Positions 25,784 through 35,419 are shown, counted from the first letter of the stretch. The stretch: DNA of 64,000 nucleotides from Natrinema longum (GCF_017352095.1 NZ_CP071463.1:3348001-3412000), one strand, 5' to 3'. Translations and numbers: made by a program. Notes: a model not told the origin generated them from the letters alone.

Positions 25784-26617
25784 ATGAACGACTCACGACT
25801 ACGGGATCGAGTGGACGAGGTGTTGAACCGGGCCGCCGCGTCGAGCAACTCGATCGTCGCCGACGACGGCTCGGCTGGCGAGGACGAGGCTCCCGAGATG
25901 ACCCTGCTCGAGACCGCCCAGGAAGCAAACGAGCTACTCGAAACCGCCGACCCCGCCGACCTGCTCGCCGCGGTGGGACTGGACACGCTCGCGGACGGAA
26001 CCGAACCGGCGTCGATTCCGGAGGCCATCGCACGGGGCGACCAGGAGACCCTCGAGGACCTGCAGCGGTTGCTCCACCTCGCGAAACTTGCCGGCCGGGC
26101 GGACGACGGGACTCTCGATGCGACCGCCGACGGCCTTCGGGAGACGATCGGTGACCGGGAGGAATCCGCGAAGCCGGACGCGGACACCACAGCGGATGCG
26201 GACACGGAGGCAACCGGAGGCGACACGGCGGACGAGACGTCCGACGACCTCGGGGATCGACTCCGCTCGTCGATGCGGTCCTCCTTCGAGCAGTTCGGCG
26301 GCGATGTCGCACAACTCAGAGAGCGACTCGAATCCGCGAGTGACGGGACCGCCCGCAGCGACGCGTCGGCGGCCGACGAGACGGCTATCGACGCTGGGTC
26401 CGCGGACGAGGGTGGGACCGAAGAAGCGGCGCATAAAGCGGAAGCGACGGACGAGGAGGCAGACGAGGGTGTTCTCGGATCGGGGCTCGGCGGTGACCGG
26501 ACTCGCGGAACGTCGGGCGGTGCGAGTCGCCATTCGACGATGCCACCGCCCCCGTCCGAACGGGCGGACATGCGCGGAGTCACGCGTCACTCGACGATGC
26601 CGGACAAGCACGGCTAG
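25784..26617 (+). CDS. Acidic protein 4 with duplicated RHSTMP tail motif
   Basis: A 277-aa acidic, mostly helical protein. Residues 40-135 contain several short amphipathic helices (for example LLETAQEANELLETADPADL and LEDLQRLLHLAKLAGRAD). Around 165-186 a helix RSSMRSSFEQFGGDVAQLRE is phasin-like in appearance. The last 30 residues are basic and carry (S/T)RHSTMP twice (near 248 and 268), ending four residues after the second copy. It ends in a TAG after which the same frame continues coding-like for 134 codons. It follows acidic protein 3 by 70 bases. Function unknown. Confidence 0.7.
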   Translation: MNDSRLRDRVDEVLNRAAASSNSIVADDGSAGEDEAPEMTLLETAQEANELLETADPADLLAAVGLDTLADGTEPASIPEAIARGDQETLEDLQRLLHLAKLAGRADDGTLDATADGLRETIGDREESAKPDADTTADADTEATGGDTADETSDDLGDRLRSSMRSSFEQFGGDVAQLRERLESASDGTARSDASAADETAIDAGSADEGGTEEAAHKAEATDEEADEGVLGSGLGGDRTRGTSGGASRHSTMPPPPSERADMRGVTRHSTMPDKHG

Positions 26618-27022
26618 CCGATCGGCTCGCCCTCGAGCGAGGTCGAACTCTCACCGTTTCCGGTCCACGTCATCGAGGAAGACGAGTTCGGGCCGGTTCG
26701 AATCGTCGGTCGAAGCGGATTCGACACCGAACGAGTCAGAACCTCGCTTCGCGACGATCAGCGACGCGGCGAGTTACTCGAATGCGTCGGCCCGATGCCG
26801 GCGGCGACGCCGGGATTCTACACGTTCCTCGACGAGGACGGCGCGTCCTGCCAGTTGCGCGAGGCGGAGACGGGACAGGTGGAGTATCGGATCTATCCCG
26901 ACGGTGTCACCCAACAGGTACTGATGGACGGGAGCATGGCGATCGCGACGAGTATGCGGTACGTCCAGCACGTCGTGGTCGCGGTGGCGCGTAACCGGAT
27001 CTCATTACGCGTTCGCCCGTAG
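26618..27022 (+). pseudogene. Start-less open frame continuing acidic protein 4 past a TAG codon
   Basis: In the same frame as acidic protein 4, right after its TAG (26615-26617), 134 sense codons follow with typical haloarchaeal codon use and protein-like content (ELSPFPVHVIEEDEFGPVRI and onward), ending at TAG 27020-27022. No ATG, GTG or TTG occurs before the ATG at 26795, which would give only 75 aa and discard a convincing N-terminal half. Explanations: a fused gene interrupted by an amber mutation, stop-codon readthrough, an unusual start (ATC at 26621), or a sequencing error. The protein has one Cys in each half and a small beta-rich look. Not recognised. Confidence 0.5.
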
Positions 27023-27072
27023 TGGGTCATCGAGAGCGATCCGTAACCACCGACGGGTTCCTCGAGCGGTAC

Positions 27073-27114
27073 GTTTATACCACTGTATTCCATCGTTGTT
27101 CCATAGATGGAATA
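27073..27114 (+). promoter_or_regulatory. tupA promoter with inverted-repeat operator
   Basis: TTTATA at 27073-27078 is a TATA box placing transcription start near 27100-27105, a few bases before the ATG at 27107. An inverted repeat TATTCCATC (27086-27094) / GATGGAATA (27106-27114) straddles the start site and overlaps the start codon, where a bound repressor would block initiation. The ModE-like gene three places downstream is the obvious candidate regulator (inference). Confidence 0.55.
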
Positions 27115-28030
27115 TCGACGTCGTGAGATGCTCGGGGCGGGTGTAGCCGGGATCGCTGCGGCCGTTTCCGGGTGTCTCGGAGGGCGGAACGCCGAGAGCG
27201 ACGGATCGATCACCGGCGAAGAACTCGCGCTCGCGACGACGACCAGTACGTACGATACGGGGCTGCTCGACGAGGTCAACGAGGCGTTCCAGGAACGGTT
27301 CGGGACGCCCGTCGCGGCCAACGCACAGGGGACGGGGAAAGCGATCGAATCCGCCCGCAACGGCAACGCGGACGTCATCCTCGTCCACGCCCGCTCACAG
27401 GAAGACGAGTTCATGCGAGACGGCTACGGCGTCAACCGACGAGATCTGATGTTCAACGACTTCGTGGTGGTCGGTCCGAGCGACGATCCCGCTGGCGTTA
27501 GCGAGACGGAACAGGCGACCGCCGCGTTCGACGCCATCGCCAGCGCTCGAGCGACCTTTACCTCTCGCGGCGACGACTCCGGGACACACACCAAGGAGCG
27601 CGTGGTCTGGAACGAAGCCGGCCTCGAGCCCGGCGGCGAGTGGTATCAGGAAACCGGCAGCGGGATGGGCGACACGCTGACGGTCGCGAGCGAGTCGCGC
27701 GCCTACACGCTGGCCGACCGCGGAACCTACCTCTCGATGCAGGACAACGTCGACCTCGAGCTCCTGCTCCAGGGACCGATCGAGGGCGGGCCGGCGCTCC
27801 TCGCGAACCCCTACGGCATCATGGCGATCAACCCCGAGATCCACTCGAACGTCAACTACCAGCTCGCGATGGCCTACATCGGCTTCGTCACGAGTCCCGA
27901 CGGGCAGGCGGTGATCGAAGAGTTCACCGCCAACGACCAACAGTTGTTCTACCCCGAAGCGCTGGCCGAGGATCCGGACTTCCAGCAGTACGTTCCCGAG
28001 GGATGGCAATCGAACGCCGACGAGGACTGA
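27107..28030 (+). CDS. tupA: Tungstate ABC transporter substrate-binding lipoprotein TupA
   Basis: A 307-aa protein with a Tat-type start RRREMLGAG (residues 4-12) and lipobox VSGC (Cys near 24), so exported folded and lipid-anchored. The mature domain has [13 protein letters not shown] (about 43-55) and [12 protein letters not shown] (about 150-161), the two oxyanion-binding signatures of the TupA/PstS-like family that bind tungstate with high affinity. It heads an operon with permease and ATPase genes (gaps of 43 and 2 bases). A TATA box and overlapping inverted repeat lie at its start. Molybdate is a less likely ligand. Confidence 0.92.
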   Translation: MEYRRREMLGAGVAGIAAAVSGCLGGRNAESDGSITGEELALATTTSTYDTGLLDEVNEAFQERFGTPVAANAQGTGKAIESARNGNADVILVHARSQEDEFMRDGYGVNRRDLMFNDFVVVGPSDDPAGVSETEQATAAFDAIASARATFTSRGDDSGTHTKERVVWNEAGLEPGGEWYQETGSGMGDTLTVASESRAYTLADRGTYLSMQDNVDLELLLQGPIEGGPALLANPYGIMAINPEIHSNVNYQLAMAYIGFVTSPDGQAVIEEFTANDQQLFYPEALAEDPDFQQYVPEGWQSNADED

Positions 28031-28073
28031 TCGGTACGAACAGAACCCATCGACACGAACCGACCACCACCAG

Positions 28074-28745
28074 ATGCCACTCGAGTCCATCGCCGAACCC
28101 AACTATCTCCGGAGCATTATCCGGATCTCGCTGACGGTCAGCCTGACTGCCGTCGCGCTGAGCACGCTGTTGAGCCTGCCGATCGCATTCCTCGTAGGCT
28201 TTGCCGACTTTCGGGGGAAGCGTCTCGTCACGGCCGTCATCAACACGGGAATGGGGTTCCCCAGCGTCGTCGTCGGACTACTCGTCCTGCTGGCGATCTC
28301 GAACAACGGCCCACTGGGATCGCTGAATCTCGTCTATACGCCCGAGGCGATGATCATCTCCCAGTGTATCCTCGCCGCGCCGGTCATCACCGGCGTCGCG
28401 CTGTCGGCCGTCGAGAGCGTCGACGACACCGTCCGGAACGCGGCCTACGGGATCGGCGGGACCCGAACGGATGTCGCCCTCATCACGCTCAAAGAGGCTC
28501 GATACGGCGTTATTACGGGTATCCTCGCCGGGTTCGGGCGCGCAGTCAGCGAGGTCGGCTCCGTCCTGATCGTCGGCGGCAACATTGCCTACGCCGACGG
28601 AACCTCGAAGACGCGAACGATCACGACCGCGATCACGTTTGAGACGAGACGGGGCGAGTTCGAGACGGCGCTGGTACTCGGTGCGGTGTTGCTCGTCCTC
28701 GTCTTGCTCGTCAACGGACTCGTCTTGCGACTCGGAGGGCGATAA
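28074..28745 (+). CDS. tupB: Tungstate ABC transporter permease TupB
   Basis: A 223-aa membrane protein with about five or six hydrophobic segments (near 15-40, 50-75, 85-110, 165-185, 195-220). The EAA loop that touches the ATPase reads [20 protein letters not shown] (about 122-141), followed by [10 protein letters not shown]. It forms the membrane channel with TupA outside and TupC inside. Only 2 bases separate it from tupC. Confidence 0.92.
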   Translation: MPLESIAEPNYLRSIIRISLTVSLTAVALSTLLSLPIAFLVGFADFRGKRLVTAVINTGMGFPSVVVGLLVLLAISNNGPLGSLNLVYTPEAMIISQCILAAPVITGVALSAVESVDDTVRNAAYGIGGTRTDVALITLKEARYGVITGILAGFGRAVSEVGSVLIVGGNIAYADGTSKTRTITTAITFETRRGEFETALVLGAVLLVLVLLVNGLVLRLGGR

Positions 28746-28747
28746 TC

Positions 28748-29551
28748 ATGCATCTCGAACTCGAGGGCGTTTCCTACGGCGTCGACGGGACCCGAATTCT
28801 GTCGGACGTCTCGCTCGCCGTCGAACCCGGCGAGGTCGTGACGATCATCGGCCCCTCGGGGGCCGGCAAGACCACCCTGTTGCGGCTGGCGTCGCTGTTC
28901 GAACGGCCGACCGACGGCGCGGTCCGGAGTGACGGGACGGATCCGTGGTCGCTCCCTCGAGACGAGCGACTCACACTCCGCCGGCGGATCGGGGTCGTCT
29001 TCCAGCAGGCGAGCCTGTTTGCGACCTCGGTGGCGCGCAACGTCGACGCCGGCAGGCGGATTCGTCGGCCGTGGTCCAGCCGGGTCCGGGACTTCGCCGA
29101 GCGACTCGCGAGCCGCTGGATTCACGGGTCGCCGACGGTCGACGATCGAACGCTCGAGGCCCTCGAACTCGTCGGGCTCCGGGAGGAGTGGGATCGGGCG
29201 GCGAGTTCGCTGTCGGGCGGGGAGGCCCAGCGGGTGTCCTTCGCTCGCGCGCTCGCTCCGCGACCCGATCTGCTCGTCCTCGACGAGCCGACCTCGGACC
29301 TCGACCCGCGGAACACGGCCATTCTCGAGCGCGCGATCGAGCGGGCCCGCGGCCACGATCACGGCGTCTTGCTCGCGACCCACGACATGCACCAGGCCGA
29401 GCGGATTTCCGATCGCGTTGCGTTCCTGCTCGAGGGCGAACTGATCGAAGTCGGCTCGCCCGAGCGGGTGTTCGATACCCCTCGCGACGAACGGACCGCA
29501 CGCTTCGTTCGCGGTGATCTCCTGTACGATGAAAACGAACTTCTCGCCTGA
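28748..29551 (+). CDS. tupC: Tungstate ABC transporter ATP-binding protein TupC
   Basis: A 267-aa ABC ATPase with Walker A GPSGAGKTT (about 36-44), Q-loop GVVFQQA, signature LSGGEAQR (about 156-163), Walker B LLVLDEPTSDLD and H-loop THDM. Between the Q-loop and signature lies an extra helical stretch (AGRRIRRPWSSRVRDFAERL, about 99-118), common in this family. A GGAGGG purine run 8-13 bases before its ATG gives a likely ribosome binding site, fitting its internal operon position. It energises tungstate import. Confidence 0.92.
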   Translation: MHLELEGVSYGVDGTRILSDVSLAVEPGEVVTIIGPSGAGKTTLLRLASLFERPTDGAVRSDGTDPWSLPRDERLTLRRRIGVVFQQASLFATSVARNVDAGRRIRRPWSSRVRDFAERLASRWIHGSPTVDDRTLEALELVGLREEWDRAASSLSGGEAQRVSFARALAPRPDLLVLDEPTSDLDPRNTAILERAIERARGHDHGVLLATHDMHQAERISDRVAFLLEGELIEVGSPERVFDTPRDERTARFVRGDLLYDENELLA

Positions 29552-29620
29552 GCGCGAACGGGGACTCGAGCGGCGTCGATCGCCAGCCGAATCGCGGCTG
29601 AGAGAGTGCCGTAAGTACCG

Positions 29621-30328
29621 ATGACCATGGAAAAGGAGTTCGACCCCTATCTGCGAATCGACGACGTAGCCGTCGACCGCAGCGACGTCGAGATGCTGCA
29701 TGCGATCGACGACTGTGGCTCGCTGTCGGGTGCCGCCGACGCCCTCGAGCGGTCCTATCCCAGGCTCCAGCAGCGGGTGGTCACGCTCGAGGAAGCGATC
29801 GGGCCGCTGGTCGAGCGAACGCGCGGCGGTGCCGACGGCGGCGGCAGTTCCCTGACGGGAACGGCCAGGGATCTCCTGTCGCGATTCGACCGGCTGGTCG
29901 CGGCTTACGAGGGTGTCGCCCGCGTCGACGAGACGGTGCTCACGGGCCCGGTCGTCGACCGCGATGGCGAACTGGCGACCGTCGAGACCGATGTCGGAGC
30001 GATTCTGGCGGTCGTTCCGGCCGACGCCGTGACTGCGTCCGTGACGATTCGATCCGACGCCGTCAGTCTCCACGCGCCGAGCGACGTCCCGCGGGCCGAG
30101 GGAACGAGCGTTCGCAACCGCTTTTCGGGGACCGTCTCGTGGCTCGAGGCCGGCGACGCTGTCGCGCGTGTCGGAATCGAACTCGAGGCAGACGCAGACG
30201 ACGGGGGCACCGAACTCGTCGCCCTGGTCACCCGGCGCAGCGTCGACGCCCTGAGCCTCGAGCCCGGCCGATCGATCGTCGCCTCGGTGAAGGCAACGGC
30301 GGCACGTGGCGTCGGCGTGACGGAGTAG
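29621..30328 (+). CDS. ModE-like transcriptional regulator with TOBE domain
   Basis: A 235-aa protein. Residues 20-95 are a ModE/LysR-type winged HTH: CGSLSGAADALERSYPRLQQ then RVVTLEEAIGPLVERTRGG, with SLTGTARDLL at the end. A TOBE-type oxyanion-binding domain follows (about 155-232, NRFSGTVSWLEAGDAVARVG). TOBE binds molybdate or tungstate, so the protein can sense its metal and control the adjacent tup genes. An ATG six bases further in is an equal start candidate. It follows tupC by 69 bases and precedes cysteine synthase. Confidence 0.87.
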   Translation: MTMEKEFDPYLRIDDVAVDRSDVEMLHAIDDCGSLSGAADALERSYPRLQQRVVTLEEAIGPLVERTRGGADGGGSSLTGTARDLLSRFDRLVAAYEGVARVDETVLTGPVVDRDGELATVETDVGAILAVVPADAVTASVTIRSDAVSLHAPSDVPRAEGTSVRNRFSGTVSWLEAGDAVARVGIELEADADDGGTELVALVTRRSVDALSLEPGRSIVASVKATAARGVGVTE

Positions 30329-30387
30329 CCGGCAGATCCTGTCGAGGTCCAACACGGGTTTACCGCTGGAACGCCTACGAAATCCGC

Positions 30388-31371
<984 letters not shown>

Positions 31372-31393
31372 GACGGTTTGCTGTACCGGTTTC

Positions 31394-31429
31394 CCGGCGC
31401 ACCCGCAGGATGGGTCGCGGGTGCGCCGG
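31394..31429 (+). terminator. Strong hairpin downstream of cysK
   Basis: CCGGCGCACCCGC (31394-31406) and GCGGGTGCGCCGG (31417-31429) form a perfect 13-bp stem with a 10-base loop, starting 23 bases after the cysK stop. No long T-run follows immediately, so it may be a processing or stability hairpin rather than a classical intrinsic terminator. Confidence 0.5.
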
Positions 31430-31555
31430 CACTGACTGACAGTCGTCCGTATGAGACGCCGTCGCCGGACGCTCGACCGCGGATCGGGACGACCAAAAAG
31501 CGTGTTTTAGCTAGCCGAACTACCTTTAGTCACCCTCGTGTATGGTCAGATAGCG

Positions 31556-32308
31556 ATGACAAGTCCCTCCAGACGAACGTTATTGGGTGCAACCGCCTCT
31601 CTGTGTGCGATCTCGGCCGGCTGTCTCGGCGATGGTCTCGGAAGCGAGTCCGACGGTAACGGTGACGGCAACGGTTCGCCCGATACCGACGACGAGACGG
31701 GTACCGAAACCGACGACGGCTCGGATGACAGTACCGATAGTTCGGGCAACGAGACTGACGACTCGGGCGAAACCGACGACGCCTCGGACGACACACCCAC
31801 CGAACTGGTGGACCACGAAACCCACGCCTACCGGTATCCGAAACGGTCGACATCGCCGAACGTGGCGCTGTTGCAGAATCGCGACCGTGCCCAAGAGTGG
31901 CTCGCCGAACGAGAGCCAACGCCGGAGGAGGTCGCCGACGTTGTCGACGACACGGACTTCGAGACGTCGATCCTGGTCCCGATCGAAGCCGGCGCACCGA
32001 ACCCCTGCCACGAGCTGGTCCTCGAGTCGATCGAGATCGACGACAGCGACGGCGAGGACACGCTCGCCCTCGAGGCGGCAGTACAGGAGCAAGAATCCAC
32101 CGGCGAGGAAGAAGAGGCCTGTATCGCCCAGGAAACCACCGTCGGACGGCTCGTTCGGGCGACGTTCGAGCCCGAGCCCCTGACGCGGATTTCGGCCAGC
32201 GTCGTCGATCGACACGGTCAGGTCCACGGGATGGGGATGGCGAGCGAGAGCGCGTCCGCAAGCGAGAGTGCGAGCTCGTCGCACGATCAAACGGAGAGCG
32301 ATTCCTAA
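31556..32308 (+). CDS. Tat-type lipoprotein of unknown function
   Basis: A 250-aa protein from the ATG at 31556, which opens directly into a Tat signal SPSRRTLLGATASL and a lipobox SAGC (Cys near 21); an in-frame ATG at 31538 would add six residues. A low-complexity Asp/Ser/Thr linker follows (about 25-80), then a globular domain (85-230) with one Cys in NPCHEL and one in EEACIAQ, possibly a disulfide. The last 20 residues are Ser/Ala/Glu-rich. It is probably anchored outside the membrane. No recognised family. Confidence 0.7.
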   Translation: MTSPSRRTLLGATASLCAISAGCLGDGLGSESDGNGDGNGSPDTDDETGTETDDGSDDSTDSSGNETDDSGETDDASDDTPTELVDHETHAYRYPKRSTSPNVALLQNRDRAQEWLAEREPTPEEVADVVDDTDFETSILVPIEAGAPNPCHELVLESIEIDDSDGEDTLALEAAVQEQESTGEEEEACIAQETTVGRLVRATFEPEPLTRISASVVDRHGQVHGMGMASESASASESASSSHDQTESDS

Positions 32309-32388
32309 ACGGCGTCGGTTGTCCCGGGTACGGATCTGACGGCGGAACGGTGGTCAGCACGGACCTGATAGCCGGGCGGTCGACCGCA

Positions 32389-32865
32389 CTACTCCTCCCA
32401 GTAGGCCGTCTCGTCGTCGATGTAGTAGTAGCCCTCGAGCGATCGGTCGTCGCGACCGCCCGGGGGCGACCCGACGTACACGCCGAACTTCCCCATCTCC
32501 GGATAGACGGTGACGTCGGGCTCGTTCATCGTCGACATCGCCAGATAGCGGAGCGCGCCCTCGCTGTCGTTGACGACGCGGTGGCCCCCGCTCTCGTCCG
32601 CCGGAAGGGTCACGTAGTCGCCCGCCGTCAGCGACTCGAGGCCGGTCTCGGTTTCGAGCTGGCCGTCGCCGGCCAGTACGTAGATCGCTTCCTCGTTGGC
32701 CGTGTGGTAGTGGTAGGGCCACGATCGCATCCCGGAGGGAAGTTCGTAGAGGCTACAGCCGAGCCCGGACGCGTCGACGGCGTTCGAGAGTTCTTTGCGG
32801 CGGAACGCGGTCTCCTCGCGGTCGTACTCTTTCCAGTCGATCTCGGCTTCGTTCGTCTTGTCCAT
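32389..32865 (-). CDS. Cupin domain protein
   Basis: A 158-aa protein from the ATG at 32865 (an ATG at 32877 would add four residues). Residues 35-115 form a single conserved beta-barrel: PYHYHTANEEAIYVLAGDGQ (motif 1, about 49-68) and LPADESGGHRVVNDS (motif 2, about 87-101), with His51 and His53, Glu57 and His95 as likely metal ligands. Similar haloarchaeal cupins are unassigned; sugar-phosphate isomerase or dioxygenase chemistry are both possible. It is convergent with the lipoprotein gene. Confidence 0.82.
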   Translation of the reverse strand: MDKTNEAEIDWKEYDREETAFRRKELSNAVDASGLGCSLYELPSGMRSWPYHYHTANEEAIYVLAGDGQLETETGLESLTAGDYVTLPADESGGHRVVNDSEGALRYLAMSTMNEPDVTVYPEMGKFGVYVGSPPGGRDDRSLEGYYYIDDETAYWEE

Positions 32866-33076
32866 ACGATAGCCCACTCACGTCAATCACTTACAATTTC
32901 GCGTCGCACTCGAACGCGTCGTCCCGCCCGGTTCCGCCATGCGTCCGGAACGACTGGCTCCGAGTCGGAGCGAGACGGGGACCGCCGATCCTGAGCACAC
33001 CCACGATTCCGAACACGCTCAGCCACGACCCATGGAAAACGAAACCCCCTAACCTCCGCCGAGAGTGAGTTCGGAC

Positions 33077-33643
33077 ATGCACGACGATAGCGAGGTCGCC
33101 GTCCTTCGACTCGGTCACCGACCCGGTCGGGACGACCGGATGACGACCCACGTCGGACTGACCGCGCGGGCACTGGGGGCCGACCGCGTCGTCTTTCCCG
33201 ACAACGCCGGCCAGTCACTCGAGACAGTGGCGGACATCACCGAGCGCTTCGGCGGCCCCTTCGCGGCCGAACTCACCGGCTCCCCGCAGGGACTCATCCG
33301 AAACTGGACGGGGCGAGTCGTCCACCTCACGATGTACGGCGAGCGCGTTCAGGACGTCGAAGACGAGATCCGAACGGCACACGGAAGCGACGGCGAGGCG
33401 CTGTTGCTCGTCGTCGGCTCCGAAAAAGTCCCCTTCGACGTCTACGAGGAAGCCGACTGGAACGTCGGCGTGACTAATCAGCCCCACTCCGAAGTCGCCG
33501 GGCTCGCGGTCTTTCTGGATCGCCTCTTCGAGGGACGAGAACTCGAGCAGGAGTGGGACGACGCCGATCGGCGGGTGATCCCGATGGAGACGGGCAAGCG
33601 CGTCGAATCGGCGGATTCGGACGCGAACTCGGAACGGGAGTAA
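33077..33643 (+). CDS. tRNA (cytidine(56)-2'-O)-methyltransferase Trm56
   Basis: A 188-aa SPOUT methyltransferase. It begins with VAVLRLGHRPGRDDRMTTHV (residues 7-26), the hallmark of archaeal Trm56, followed by a trefoil-knot core with LLLVVGSEKVPFDVYEEADW (about 115-134) and NVGVTNQPHSEVAGLAVFLD (about 135-154). Trm56 methylates the ribose of C56 in the tRNA T-loop using SAM. The acidic C-terminal tail is short. The ATG at 33077 fits the conserved N-terminus; a GTG at 33065 is possible. Confidence 0.92.
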   Translation: MHDDSEVAVLRLGHRPGRDDRMTTHVGLTARALGADRVVFPDNAGQSLETVADITERFGGPFAAELTGSPQGLIRNWTGRVVHLTMYGERVQDVEDEIRTAHGSDGEALLLVVGSEKVPFDVYEEADWNVGVTNQPHSEVAGLAVFLDRLFEGRELEQEWDDADRRVIPMETGKRVESADSDANSERE

Positions 33644-33969
33644 GATCGTTGCGGGGGCGAATATCGGCTTGCGGACGCGAACGGAATCGACGGCGGCTAC
33701 TGCGATCGAGACGCGGACGGAGCCGTCGCGCGACGATGCTTTGGAGGCCGAAATGTCCCCGCTGGCGAGCACCGTTCTACGAAGGGAAACCGTTGGAATA
33801 CCTCGACGTCTTCTCGCCTCCCGTAGAACACGAGCATCGCGGCTGAGAGACCGCCCGTCGATAGTGTGAGAACGGCTCGATGCCACCCGTAGCGGGAGAC
33901 GATTGTCGGGCGCGTTCTTTCCGATGTCACTACACTTATAGAGGCCACTCCGGGACCCAATAGACAGGA
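33644..33969. other. Intergenic region between trm56 and the MFS gene
   Basis: No gene is seen in 326 bases. A CTTATA box at 33935-33940 lies about 30 bases before the ATG at 33970 and is the likely promoter of the MFS gene. The rest holds the 3' end of the trm56 transcript; no repeat was noticed. Confidence 0.45.
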
Positions 33970-35142
33970 ATGCGCTGGCAGTACCGAACGACTGTTCTCG
34001 TGCTTTGTCTGCTCGCGTTTTTCGTCACGTACTTCGCCCGGATGGCGATCAGTCCGGTCATTCCGTTCATCGTCGCGGAGTTCGACGTCTCGAACACGCG
34101 GATCGGGCTCGCGCTGACGGGGATGTGGCTCGCGTACGGCCTCTCGCAGTTCCCGAGTGGTGTCCTCAGCGATCGGTACGGGGAAAAGCAGATCATACTC
34201 GTCGCCGTCGGCGGGACGGTGATCGCGAGCCTCTTGCTCGCGTTCGCGCCGATCTTTGCCGTGTTCGTCGTGGTCGCCTTCCTCCTGGGATCGGTCGCAG
34301 GACTGCACTACTCCGTGGCGACGACGCTGCTGTCGCGGACGTACGACGAACTCGGCCGTGCGGTGGGGATCCACTCGATGGGTGCCCCGATCGCGGGACT
34401 GGTCGCGCCCGTCGCGTCGGCTTGGGTCGGCGTCCGGTACGGCTGGCGGCCGGCGCTCGCGCTCGCGCTGGTCGTCGGCCTCCCGGTTTTCGTCCTCTTC
34501 GCCTGGCGAATCGACCCCACGGAGCCCCGGCGGCCGGAGCAGCTGATGCGCGATCGGTTCGAACTCACCGTGCTGTTCGACCTCGTCTCGCGGCCGGCAG
34601 TCGCGTTTACCCTCGTGGTCGCGATGCTCGGCACGTTTATCGTCCAGGGGTTGCTCACGTTTCTGCCGACGTTTTTCGTCGACTACCACCGCTACTCGGC
34701 GACCCTCGCCGGCACGGCTTTTTCCGCGTTTTTCATCGTTCGCACCGTCGGCCAGCTCCTGCTCGGCGAACTCTCCGATCGGTACGGGCGCGACCTCGCC
34801 ATCGCCGGCTCGATGTTCGCCGGTGCCATCGGACTCTTCGGACTGGTCGTCGGCCGGTCCCCCGTGACACTCGGTGCCGCCGTGGTGTTGGCGGGACTGG
34901 GCTCGAGTTTCTTCGCCGCGATCGATCCCCGGTTTCTCGATCAGTTCGACACCAGTGAACGCGGTGCCGGCTTCGGACTCGTCCGGACGTGTTACACTGT
35001 CGTCGGCTCTGCGGGTTCGGCCGGCGTCGGACTGTTCGCCGACCTGTTCAGTTGGGGGACGGCGTTTCTCATCCTCGCCGGACTGTTTTCGGTGACGTTC
35101 CTCGCGCTCGCGGTCAACTGGCTGTTCGATCTCGGATACTGA
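33970..35142 (+). CDS. MFS family transporter
   Basis: A 390-aa membrane protein with 12 predicted helices in two halves. The first loop 2-3 contains a GVLSDRYGEKQIIL version of MFS motif A (about 60-73), and a second copy GELSDRYGRDLAIA occurs in the other half (about 264-277). An Arg in helix 1 (YFARMAISPVIPF) is typical of organic-anion and sugar-phosphate type MFS. The substrate cannot be inferred. A CTTATA box about 30 bases upstream suggests leaderless expression as a single gene. Confidence 0.88.
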   Translation: MRWQYRTTVLVLCLLAFFVTYFARMAISPVIPFIVAEFDVSNTRIGLALTGMWLAYGLSQFPSGVLSDRYGEKQIILVAVGGTVIASLLLAFAPIFAVFVVVAFLLGSVAGLHYSVATTLLSRTYDELGRAVGIHSMGAPIAGLVAPVASAWVGVRYGWRPALALALVVGLPVFVLFAWRIDPTEPRRPEQLMRDRFELTVLFDLVSRPAVAFTLVVAMLGTFIVQGLLTFLPTFFVDYHRYSATLAGTAFSAFFIVRTVGQLLLGELSDRYGRDLAIAGSMFAGAIGLFGLVVGRSPVTLGAAVVLAGLGSSFFAAIDPRFLDQFDTSERGAGFGLVRTCYTVVGSAGSAGVGLFADLFSWGTAFLILAGLFSVTFLALAVNWLFDLGY

Positions 35143-35368
35143 CCCCTGAGGCCGTCTCGAAAACCGCAGTTCCGATCCTCGAGGATCGCCTCCGAGGCCC
35201 CGTCTCACCGGTGACGATCTCTCAGGGTCGACGAGCGGCACAGTCGGCGACAGCAGGGACGGCGGCAGACCGTTCGGGTCCCCCACCTGCCACGCGTTCG
35301 CCGATCTCGAGATCGTGAATCGTATCTCTATAACTTATCAGTAACCACGAAATAGAATATCAAATAGA

Positions 35369-35410
35369 TTTATATAGTATCCTATCCTTCTAGGAAGTAG
35401 GAAGTTTCCT
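35369..35410 (+). promoter_or_regulatory. doxX promoter with GGAA/TTCC repeat cluster
   Basis: TTTATATA at 35369-35376 within an AT-rich tract is a strong TATA box. Downstream, around the expected start site, CCTTC-TA-GGAAG-TA-GGAAG-TT-TCCTTCC elements follow one another; an exact inverted repeat AGGAA-N2-TTCCT lies at 35399-35410. This leaves a leader of about 20 bases before the ATG at 35420. The clustering suggests a regulator binding site. Confidence 0.5.
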
Positions 35411-35419
35411 TCCTTCATC

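Noticed and set aside
33697-35286. Long minus-strand open frame of about 529 codons over the MFS gene
   Set aside because: The Arg/Glu/Asp-rich translation mirrors the hydrophobic helices of the transporter on the other strand; shadow frame.
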